Positions 44,041 through 51,172 of a stretch of 64,000 nucleotides of DNA are shown here, in pieces (position 1 is the stretch's first letter; every line of letters starts with the position of its first letter). The DNA is taken from positions 186,001 through 250,000 of the forward strand of contig NZ_RCHR01000001.1 in assembly GCF_003665065.1 (NCBI RefSeq), read 5' to 3'. This DNA comes from Oceanobacillus piezotolerans (GTDB lineage Bacteria; Bacillota; Bacilli; Bacillales; Amphibacillaceae). Below the pieces are notes generated by a model, which saw nothing but the letters and a program-made list of their open reading frames with translations, had not been told where the DNA came from and ran no database searches. The translations under genes were made by a program, and so were the position numbers.

Positions 44041-45133
44041 TTCTTTTCTCTCCTTTCATCAGCCAGATAATAAGCAGCACAGTAAAGAGCATTAAATATC
44101 CACTAATTACTTCTTGATTAATGAAAGCATTTAGTGGGTTTATGACATCCCAGCTACTGTTCATTGGAATAATAACTCCGCTAATCAAAATAACAAATAA
44201 GGTCAGTACAAATGAAAGAATATAGTAAAAATAAAGGTTTCTAAAACAGTAGGCGAATAAGAATGTCCCCATTTGTAACATCATTCGAAAGCTTAGCATA
44301 GATAGCAATAGCTTGCTTGTGATTGTTTCAGATAATAATAAATTAAAAAGCATGACTGCTGTTAAATCTATTAATAAAAAAAGGACAGTGTATGGAACTA
44401 AATTGCCCATATAGTACCATTTATACGTGAATCGAATAAATGGAAAACGTGGTTTAATAGAAGATCTTTTTTCCTTAATTACCCAATCAGCAAGCATCAA
44501 AGCAGAGAGTACACTGAATATTGCCCAAACTCCCCAGGAATTCCAGAGACGGATCTGATTTTCTTTTTTCTCTTCACTAGAGGCATATGAGAAAGTAGTA
44601 TGGAGAAGGTTTTCCTCTTTTTGAATTTCATTTGCCGTTTGAATGATTTCTTCCCAAGTCCAGCTTCTCTCATTATCCAGATTTATCACTGTATAAGCAG
44701 CCTTTGAACGCCCAGTATCCTCTTGGACTAAAGAGATGATAGTTTGACTCACAGGAGTATAGGCGAAAGACAGGTCCGATTTATAGCTTGTTATGATTTG
44801 ATTTCTTGAACCTTTTTTTACATTTTCTTCATAGCCTTCCTCAATCACAAATGCACTGTCCAATTTATGACTAAGCACTTTTCTCCTTGCTTCTTCTTCT
44901 GTAACATCATACACACGAATTAATGGATTCTCTTTAATAGCCAGATATAAATTCATAGCCAGCTCTGTATCCTCTTCTAAAACGATTCCCACAGGGACCT
45001 TACTATCCTCTTGAATAGCACTAGTAAAATACTGAATAGCAAGCGTTGCGAGAATTGGCAGGATAAGCCAAAAAAGTAGGGAGAAGGGCTGCTTTTTCCA
45101 ATGGATAAGTCGTGTTCTAATAATTGAAATCAT
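44033..45133 (-). CDS. ABC-2 type permease (second)
   Basis: 366 residues with an N-terminal helix (PFSLLFWLILPILATLAIQYF), a large extracytoplasmic domain (about 40-190) and five C-terminal helices, the ABC-2/YhgE-like layout. I start at ATG 45133, which forms an ATGA overlap with the upstream permease stop, rather than at 45154. Conserved text near the end, VLTLFVILISGVIIPMNSSWDVINPLNAFINQEVISGYLML, matches ABC-2 permeases. It is homologous in plan to the preceding permease, so the exporter is probably a heterodimer. Confidence 0.85.
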   Translation of the reverse strand: MISIIRTRLIHWKKQPFSLLFWLILPILATLAIQYFTSAIQEDSKVPVGIVLEEDTELAMNLYLAIKENPLIRVYDVTEEEARRKVLSHKLDSAFVIEEGYEENVKKGSRNQIITSYKSDLSFAYTPVSQTIISLVQEDTGRSKAAYTVINLDNERSWTWEEIIQTANEIQKEENLLHTTFSYASSEEKKENQIRLWNSWGVWAIFSVLSALMLADWVIKEKRSSIKPRFPFIRFTYKWYYMGNLVPYTVLFLLIDLTAVMLFNLLLSETITSKLLLSMLSFRMMLQMGTFLFAYCFRNLYFYYILSFVLTLFVILISGVIIPMNSSWDVINPLNAFINQEVISGYLMLFTVLLIIWLMKGEKRNA

Positions 45134-46353
45134 GCTTTTACACGCTCCTTCCACCCTGAAATGCTTATAAGAATAAATAACTCTGCCACACTAATTGTGA
45201 GTATTGGAATAAAGTCAGTAAAGTATCGATTGTTTAATAGAATTTCAGTTAACCAGTAAAAACTTTCATAAGAAAAGCTTAATGGAGCTATCTCTTGAAT
45301 CCAAAGTGGTAAATAGATAATTGGCAGTATTGCCCCGCTTAAAAACAATAGAATAACAGTAACCAGACATTGGGCGAAGAGCATGAGTCGTATTGACGGG
45401 AAAATAGCTTCAATTATGGCCAGGCAGAATAGCAAAGCAAGTATGTACAGCACCATTAAGATGGCTATCCGTATATTATTCTCTGTATTCAACTCGAATG
45501 CCAGACCTCTCTGTAAGATAAAAAATGCAGTCAATGAAAATACAAATGAAACGCATAGTGTTACGATCACCTTGGCAATTTGCTGCTTAAGTTCTGTTAT
45601 TCCATATAATTTCAGTCTTTCTTGTAAACGTGTCGTGTTGTGTCTTGTTAAGAATAAGTAAATAACAAGGACCCATATCGTCATAATGACAAACCAGCCA
45701 GAAATTCCATAGTAATGAATAGGGGAGGAGGTAGCATGATTAATGAGCTCCTGATCATCTACTATCTGCGAAGAACCCAGTGTATAAAATACAAATTCCT
45801 TAAATTGCTCAAAGACTAAATCCATTCTCTCTTCATCATTCATGTTTAGTTCTTTTGCATATTCATTAATTGTTAGTATATTTGCTTGTGAAGAACGTAT
45901 ATGTCTTGCAACACTATTAATAATCTCATTGATTACCATACTCTCTGTACGATAATTAGCATTACCTATGATAGGCAATACTACTGAATTACCTCGGTAT
46001 AGATCATTCGTAAAATTCTCCGGGAAAATCAAATAGGTATGTATTTGATTTGACTGCAATCCTTGTTTAGCCTCTTTCTCTGACATATGTTCAATTACAA
46101 TATAATGGCCAAATTGAGTGGACTCCTCCATCAATTGGATAACTAATTCCGTTTCTGTTGATTGGTCTAAATCAACCAAACCAACGCGTATCGGGTCCGT
46201 TTCATCTGGTATTAAAAAAGAAATAATAAGATATGTAATGATTCCAACGATTAAAATCGGGAAAATGAAAAGAAGAGGAAGTGAAAGCCACTTCCTCTTT
46301 AAAAGCATTATATTATTCTTCATAAATAATACAATGTGTTTTATAAACTCCAT
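45130..46353 (-). CDS. ABC-2 type permease (first)
   Basis: 407 residues: an N-terminal helix (LPLLFIFPILIVGIITYLIISFL), an extracytoplasmic region (about 50-220) containing VGLVDLDQSTETELVIQLME as in ABC-2 exporters, then five or six helices ending LSFSYESFYWLTEILLNNRYFTDFIPILTISVAELFIL. First gene of the operon; ATG 46353 with GGAAGTG five bases upstream. A cre-like site and a TATAAT-like -10 lie just upstream on the reverse strand. The export substrate is unknown. Confidence 0.85.
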   Translation of the reverse strand: MEFIKHIVLFMKNNIMLLKRKWLSLPLLFIFPILIVGIITYLIISFLIPDETDPIRVGLVDLDQSTETELVIQLMEESTQFGHYIVIEHMSEKEAKQGLQSNQIHTYLIFPENFTNDLYRGNSVVLPIIGNANYRTESMVINEIINSVARHIRSSQANILTINEYAKELNMNDEERMDLVFEQFKEFVFYTLGSSQIVDDQELINHATSSPIHYYGISGWFVIMTIWVLVIYLFLTRHNTTRLQERLKLYGITELKQQIAKVIVTLCVSFVFSLTAFFILQRGLAFELNTENNIRIAILMVLYILALLFCLAIIEAIFPSIRLMLFAQCLVTVILLFLSGAILPIIYLPLWIQEIAPLSFSYESFYWLTEILLNNRYFTDFIPILTISVAELFILISISGWKERVKA

Positions 46354-46394
46354 GCGTGCACTTCCATTTCTTTAAGAGATTAAAAATTATAAAA

Positions 46395-46408
46395 TTTGAA
46401 CGGTTTCA
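46395..46408 (-). promoter_or_regulatory. cre-like site before the ABC-2 operon
   Basis: Reverse-strand TGAAACCGTTCAAA fits the TGWAANCGNTNWCA pattern with one mismatch, and overlaps the likely promoter (reverse-strand TATAAT at about 46394-46389). CcpA control is possible; the dyad could also serve another regulator. Confidence 0.4.
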
Positions 46409-46427
46409 ATTTCTTTTCAGGAAAGGC

Positions 46428-46645
46428 CGCGTCCAGCTCCAGCGCCCAGCAACTAGCAAACTTCACACTCCTCCACTACGATAAGTCAACATCGACTCAC
46501 TACGTTCGTCGTGTTTCCTTTATCTCATTGCGGTAGAAGAAGTTCGATTAAGAACGCCACATCACGTGGCAACATCGAACCACCCCACGTCCTGTGGGGT
46601 GCAGTTTCTACGTTGCTAAACGGGCGCTTGCGCTTTTGTTCGGAG
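46428..46645. repeat. Structured intergenic repeat D
   Basis: About 210 bases bounded by pairing segments: AGCGCCC + AGCAAC (46440-46454) with GTTGC + GGGCGCT (46611-46627). Inside: ACTACG-type repeats (CACTACG...CGTCGTG), the nested hairpin pair 46542-46600, and CTCCTCCACTACG text. It lies between two reverse-strand genes and carries no supported ORF. Its composition and terminal text (CGTCCAGCTCCAGCGCCCAGC; GGGCGCTTGCGC) resemble dispersed repeats seen in Bacillaceae intergenic regions. Confidence 0.7.
46542..46600 (-). ncRNA. Two-hairpin module in repeat D
   Basis: Read on the reverse strand: ACCCCAC, loop AGGAC, GTGGGGT; then GTTCGAT, GTT, GCCAC, loop GTGAT, GTGGC, GTTCTTA, ATCGAAC. It has the same order and joining segments as the module in repeat B, with different but still complementary outer pairs. 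Confidence 0.62.
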
Positions 46646-46648
46646 GAA

Positions 46649-48214
46649 TTAGAATCCAGCACCACTGCCGGCCATGATTCCGAATAACCATTGCTCGAAA
46701 CCTGGTGTTAATTCAGTTTCCATGTATTCAGTAAGTTCTTCTGCGCTCATACTTCCTAGATCTGTTATATTCTCTTCAGAAGGCATTTCAATACTATCAA
46801 TACGTTGACCTTCAAGTGCTAGATTAATTGCAAGCATGTCAGGGCCAAGTTCTGGGCTTTCAACAGAGAATTGATGCTCTGCATTCATACGGTCCTTTTC
46901 AAATGTGGAGGAGCCATCCCATAAAAGGCTGCCTTTTGTAACTGAATCATCAAAAGAGAAGACGCGGTCAAACGTTCTTTTGCCATCTTTTAAAGTTTCA
47001 GAACCATCATATGATAGAGCCATCCCGTCTACAGAGAGTTTAATAGAATCGGTTGCTTGATTGTCTTCCCAAGCTAAGTCCCCAGTCAGATTCATTGTAC
47101 CCTCTGATGAGGAATCTTTCATGGAGAAATCATAGTTAAAATGTTGATTTGTATCATCAAGTAACTGAGTTCCTTGAACACTTAATAAAGCTAACTCTGA
47201 TTCGTTTGGACCCAGTTCAAACTGTAAATCTCGTTTAACAATTTTATCTTCATAGACCCAAATGGTGGATGTAAATCCATTAGGAATTTGAAATTCTTGA
47301 ATTCCTTCTTTTGCATCAGCCATAGCTGTTTCGAAATCACTAATCATTTGATCAGCTTCCACATCGATAGTTGATCCACCTAGCTGGGCAGTCATTTGTG
47401 AGCGTAGTAATTCTTTTACTTTCTCGTCATTTTCCAATTTATCAAAGACTTTTGTTAGAATGTCTTTTAGTTGCTCTTCTGTCAGGTGGAACTCAATTTT
47501 TTCCGCATTTAATGATTCTTCTTTTACATCAGCTGATTCATCAGATTGAGTAAAGGCTTCATCCGGAAGATCTTTATAAACCATTTCAAAATATTCTTTC
47601 TTGAAATACTCTAAATCTTCCTCTGTGATAACTCCATTACCCTCGAAGATAGTATCTAATTCTAGTGTTTCTTCACCCGTAAAGCTTTGAGGATCCAATT
47701 CGTACATTAATGGGCCAAAATCTTCATCTTTTACTTGCAGGTAATCTTCTGTAAAAGGTAAGCCTACGAGCAGTTTTTCATCTGTAATATAAGCTTCTAA
47801 ACCTTCAACGGTTACTCCAGCCAGGCTAGCGCCAATGGTAGCTGCTATTTGTTTGTTTTCCATGTCGGTTTGTGCAGAAAGATTTACGCTTAAATTATTT
47901 ATGATTTGCGAAATATCAAATCCACCATAATTCCCTCCGCTAGCAGGGTCATTATATTCTGCTGTAAGTTCAATAGTTTGTTCTGTTGGATTTTCTTTAG
48001 ATGCCTCATTCCAGTCCAATTCTTCTTGATAGCGTTCTTGAAAACGTTCAGATATGTATTCAAGCGTTTCTTTTTCTGCTAAAAAATAGGTTTGCTTTGG
48101 TGATAGGTTGTTTAACATAAATGCAGCGGCACTACCACCTGCGATTAATAAAACGGTAATAACAATAGCAATAATTCCTTTTTTCTTTTTTCCATTTTTT
48201 TGAGAATTTTCCAC
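46649..48214 (-). CDS. Membrane-anchored extracytoplasmic protein of unknown function
   Basis: 521 residues from GTG 48214 (AAAGGGGAAG upstream; the ORF could extend 6 codons to 48232, but that start overlaps the ribosome site). A lysine-rich N-terminus and one helix (GIIAIVITVLLIAGGSAAAFML) anchor it, with the rest outside. The exterior is very acidic, with repeated beta-type blocks (TIELTAEYND, EYNDPASGGNYGGFDI, KIEFHLTEEQLKDIL, GTMNLTGDLAWEDN, LLWDGSSTFEKDRM), suggesting a beta-rich fold comparable to lipoprotein-localisation-like sensors. I do not recognise the family with confidence. No enzyme motif is seen. Alone on its transcript between repeat D and a gene-free stretch. Confidence 0.8.
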   Translation of the reverse strand: MENSQKNGKKKKGIIAIVITVLLIAGGSAAAFMLNNLSPKQTYFLAEKETLEYISERFQERYQEELDWNEASKENPTEQTIELTAEYNDPASGGNYGGFDISQIINNLSVNLSAQTDMENKQIAATIGASLAGVTVEGLEAYITDEKLLVGLPFTEDYLQVKDEDFGPLMYELDPQSFTGEETLELDTIFEGNGVITEEDLEYFKKEYFEMVYKDLPDEAFTQSDESADVKEESLNAEKIEFHLTEEQLKDILTKVFDKLENDEKVKELLRSQMTAQLGGSTIDVEADQMISDFETAMADAKEGIQEFQIPNGFTSTIWVYEDKIVKRDLQFELGPNESELALLSVQGTQLLDDTNQHFNYDFSMKDSSSEGTMNLTGDLAWEDNQATDSIKLSVDGMALSYDGSETLKDGKRTFDRVFSFDDSVTKGSLLWDGSSTFEKDRMNAEHQFSVESPELGPDMLAINLALEGQRIDSIEMPSEENITDLGSMSAEELTEYMETELTPGFEQWLFGIMAGSGAGF

Positions 48215-48595
48215 AATACTTCCCCTTTCCATTTTGAGTTAGAAATAAAATATGAAACTATGACCCTTACTTTATATAGCACTAGGTCAAACATAAAGTC
48301 AAATACATCTTTATGCTCAATAATGCCATTTTATACTTTATCTGTGTAATTGATAAGCCCTTTTAATCAAAAATGTAACAAAAAATAAAAAAATTCTACA
48401 TTTTTTTCAAGAATGAAACTAAGTAGTCGTTTTGGATTTCATTTAACTGGCTGTAAAATTCCAATTCAAGAGTTCGAGGCGAATAGAAAAATTGTAATTG
48501 TGATAATGTTTCTTATCAAACGGTCAATTTAGTTATTTCCACTATCATCTAGTGGAGGATGAAAGAAAATCCCAATGGGTGAAGTTTCATTTGTA
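48215..48595. other. Gene-free stretch between the unknown membrane protein gene and sspI
   Basis: About 380 AT-rich bases without a supported ORF. The part nearest 48214 should hold the reverse-strand promoter (TATATAAAG on that strand near 48275 is a candidate -10), but no clear -35 was found. Confidence 0.5.
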
Positions 48596-48627
48596 CAAAA
48601 AAATAGATGCCAAAAAGGCATCTATTT
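48596..48627 (-). terminator. Terminator of sspI
   Basis: AAATAGATGCC / GGCATCTATTT with loop AAAAA on the forward strand; on the reverse strand it ends in a T run. The sspI stop codon (48624-48622) lies inside the stem. Confidence 0.85.
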
Positions 48628-48840
48628 CGTAGCATGTTGTACTCCTTGTTCAAGGGCATTAACCATTTCCTGCTTGTCCTCTTCAGATGATTGGTTCCAG
48701 ATTAATTCAAACAATACACCCAGCCCTGGTAACATCATTTCCTCACCTTTGTTAATAGCGTCTACAATTGTTGCTTCTAACTGTTCTTGGCTATTGTTAG
48801 AAATATTATGCAGGATTGCTTTTCTGATATTTAGATCCAC
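48622..48840 (-). CDS. sspI: Small acid-soluble spore protein SspI
   Basis: 72 residues ([50 protein letters not shown]...), the full SspI family. Spore core protein made in the forespore; B. subtilis sspI is SigG-dependent. The start is GTG 48840 with AGGAGG 8 bases upstream. I could not see a convincing SigG promoter. Its presence supports an endospore-forming organism. Divergent from the rRNA methyltransferase gene, as in B. subtilis. Confidence 0.93.
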   Translation of the reverse strand: MDLNIRKAILHNISNNSQEQLEATIVDAINKGEEMMLPGLGVLFELIWNQSSEEDKQEMVNALEQGVQHATK

Positions 48841-48940
48841 TTGTTCAGCCTCCTATAATAATTTTAAACTAACGATAGTTTGACCAATTGTACTAAAAGT
48901 ATGTATGATGGTAGAAGATTAGTGGTGAAGGATGAACAGA

Positions 48941-49678
48941 ATGATTACGTCAATAAAAAATGACAAAGTTAAAGAATGGAAAAAACTACATAAACGTAAA
49001 GGACGTATCCAGACGGGGACATTTTTAATAGAAGGGTTTCATCTGATGGAAGAAGCTCGGAAAAGCAGCTGGAAAATAAGAGAAATTATCGTTGAAGAAG
49101 ACATAGATCTGCCAATATCGTATGAAGCCTTTCCCGTAGAAAGAGTAACACGAGCTGTATTCAAGGAGATATCCCAAACGGAGTCGCCTCAAGGAATTGC
49201 GGCCGTTGTAGAAATGAACAGACAAAGCAAGGTTATTGGAGAACATATCCTGCTGATTGATTCTGTACAAGATCCTGGAAACCTAGGGACTATTATACGC
49301 ACTGCAGACGCAGCAGGGATAGACAGTGTGATTCTTGGAAGGGGAACCGTAGATCTTTATAATGATAAAGTTATACGGGCATCTCAGGGTTCTATATTCC
49401 ATATTCCAATCAACGTGGAAGACCTATTGGAAACGATCCCCCGTTTGAAGGAAGATAACTACGAAATCTGGGTGTCTGCCTTGAAGAACGCTCAAAAGTA
49501 CAATGAAGTTCCTCTTTCTAATAAGATCGCACTTGTTCTTGGAAATGAAGGCAGTGGCGTTAATCCAGCGATAATTAACTCAGCAGATAAAATAGTAAAG
49601 ATACCTATTTATGGAAAAGCTGAGTCTTTAAATGTAAGTATAGCGGCTGGTATCCTGATGTATTACCTAAAAGGATAG
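48941..49678 (+). CDS. ysgA: SpoU/TrmH-family 23S rRNA 2'-O-methyltransferase-like protein
   Basis: SPOUT-class RNA methyltransferase, 245 residues from ATG 48941 (AAGGATGA upstream); the in-frame ATG at 48932 abuts the ribosome site. The N-terminal substrate-binding domain (KVKEWKKLHKRKGRIQTGTFLIEG) precedes the knotted SAM-binding domain with motif 1 DPGNLGTIIRTADAAGIDSV, motif 2 ALVLGNEGSGVNP and motif 3 IPIYGKAESLNVSIAAGILMY. The target nucleotide is not known for YsgA. The pheS promoter starts immediately after its stop. Confidence 0.92.
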   Translation: MITSIKNDKVKEWKKLHKRKGRIQTGTFLIEGFHLMEEARKSSWKIREIIVEEDIDLPISYEAFPVERVTRAVFKEISQTESPQGIAAVVEMNRQSKVIGEHILLIDSVQDPGNLGTIIRTADAAGIDSVILGRGTVDLYNDKVIRASQGSIFHIPINVEDLLETIPRLKEDNYEIWVSALKNAQKYNEVPLSNKIALVLGNEGSGVNPAIINSADKIVKIPIYGKAESLNVSIAAGILMYYLKG

Positions 49679-49707
49679 TTGCAACTCCGTTCTAAAATCA
49701 CTATAAT
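49679..49707 (+). promoter_or_regulatory. pheST promoter
   Basis: TTGCAA (49679-49684), 17 bases, TATAAT (49702-49707), directly after the ysgA stop codon. Confidence 0.75.
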
Positions 49708-49738
49708 ATAGTAATATATGAACAAATGAATGAATTAT

Positions 49739-50016
49739 TCGTAAAGCGTCGAAAGAGCAGGGTAGCATTGCATGAGCGATAAAGGGAGGAGAAGTCCTGG
49801 ATTGAAAGCTTCTCCATCGTATAGAATGTTATCATTTCACTCTGGAGCAGACACTTGGACCTTATACTATAAAAAGCGAAAGCGTTCGTATAAGTAAAGG
49901 TGGGCCGGAATATTTTCCGTTATCAAATTGGAGTTGGATGCGTACTGCTTGCGTATCAACAAGGGTGGTACCGCGAATCAAAAACCTCGTCCCTTTTTTG
50001 GGAGGAGGTTTTTTTA
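49739..50016 (+). promoter_or_regulatory. T-box leader of pheST (phenylalanine specific)
   Basis: The T-box AAGGGTGGTACCGCG lies at 49961-49975, followed by the terminator AACCTCGTCCC / GGGAGGAGGTT and seven T (about 49983-50015). TTC (Phe) at 49836-49838 within ATCATTTCAC is the probable specifier codon. It controls both pheS and pheT in response to uncharged tRNA-Phe. Confidence 0.93.
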
Positions 50017-50122
50017 CGTTTGTTTTTAAGGGTACTAAGCATAAGAAAAACTACCAATTCTCTAAACGCCAAGCGAATTTAGTTTTCTCTATAATCATTC
50101 AAACATTAAAGGAGGATGTAAG

Positions 50123-51157
50123 ATGAAAGAGCAATTAGAAGCAATTCGAGTTGAAGCATTGGAAAGAATCGCTGAAGTAGAGGATATCAAAACGCTTCAA
50201 GATATCCGTATCACTTATTTAGGCAAAAAAGGTTCGCTTACAAGTGTTCTAAAAGGGATGGGTAAGTTATCCAAAGAGGAACGTCCGGTTGTAGGTGAAA
50301 TTGCAAACAAGGTACGTGATGCTATTACGACATCATTGGAAGCAAAAATCGAAGTATTGGAAAATGCTGCTTTAGAGAAACAGCTGGAAGCGGAAAGCAT
50401 TGATGTTACGTTACCTGGTCGTCCAGTTAAGGTCGGAGGGCCGCATCTTTTAACAAGTATTGTGGAAGAGATTGAGGATTTATTTATTGGAATGGGATAT
50501 GAAATAAAAGAAGGACCTGAAGTAGAAACAGACTATTTCAATTTCGAAGCATTAAACCTTCCTAAAAATCATCCCGCAAGAGATATGCAGGACACATTCT
50601 ATATTACGAATGAATTATTATTACGTACCCACACATCCCCTGTTCAAGCTCGTACGATGAGAGAATACAAAGGGATAAAGCCATTTAAAATGATATGTCC
50701 GGGTAAAGTCTACCGCCGTGATAACGATGATGCGACACATTCACATCAATTCACACAAATAGAAGGACTTTATGTAGATAAAAATGTCAGAATGAGTGAT
50801 TTAAAAGGCACACTAGATACATTTGCTAAGAAAATGTTTGGGGAAGATCGAAGCATTCGTCTGCGACCTAGCTTTTTCCCATTCACTGAACCGTCTGTAG
50901 AAATGGATATTTCCTGTAAAGTTTGTAATGGAGAAGGATGCAGCGTATGTAAAGGAACGGGCTGGATAGAGATTCTTGGGGGCGGAATGGTGCACCCGAA
51001 TGTTCTTGAAATGGCTGGATATGACCCGCAGGTTTACTCTGGTTTTGCGTTTGGTATGGGACCAGAACGGATTGCAATGTTGAAATATGGTGTAAATGAT
51101 ATTCGTACTTTCTACACCAATGATGTACGTTTCTTGAAACAATATCATCAGGCTTAA
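50123..51157 (+). CDS. pheS: Phenylalanine-tRNA ligase subunit alpha
   Basis: Catalytic subunit of the alpha2-beta2 enzyme. 344 residues: an N-terminal coiled coil that binds tRNA (about 1-85), then the class II core with [19 protein letters not shown], motif 2 [28 protein letters not shown] and motif 3 [16 protein letters not shown]. The active-site Ala/Gly of FAFGMG is wild type. ATG 50123 with AAAGGAGGA upstream. pheT starts 15 bases later. Confidence 0.97.
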   Translation: MKEQLEAIRVEALERIAEVEDIKTLQDIRITYLGKKGSLTSVLKGMGKLSKEERPVVGEIANKVRDAITTSLEAKIEVLENAALEKQLEAESIDVTLPGRPVKVGGPHLLTSIVEEIEDLFIGMGYEIKEGPEVETDYFNFEALNLPKNHPARDMQDTFYITNELLLRTHTSPVQARTMREYKGIKPFKMICPGKVYRRDNDDATHSHQFTQIEGLYVDKNVRMSDLKGTLDTFAKKMFGEDRSIRLRPSFFPFTEPSVEMDISCKVCNGEGCSVCKGTGWIEILGGGMVHPNVLEMAGYDPQVYSGFAFGMGPERIAMLKYGVNDIRTFYTNDVRFLKQYHQA

Positions 51158-51172
51158 GGAGGAGTAAGGTAA

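Noticed and set aside
17153-46645. CRISPR array
   Set aside because: Repeats A-D are few, far apart, palindromic and 200-450 bases long; there are no regular short repeats with unique spacers and no cas genes.
48879-48909. ysgA promoter TTGACC...TATGAT
   Set aside because: The spacer is 19 bases and the -10 is poor; too weak to list.
48841-48935. SigG promoter for sspI
   Set aside because: Expected by analogy, but no convincing -35/-10 pair was found on the reverse strand.
49900-50126. Two overlapping ORFs before pheS
   Set aside because: They run through the T-box and terminator of the pheS leader; this is regulatory RNA, not coding.
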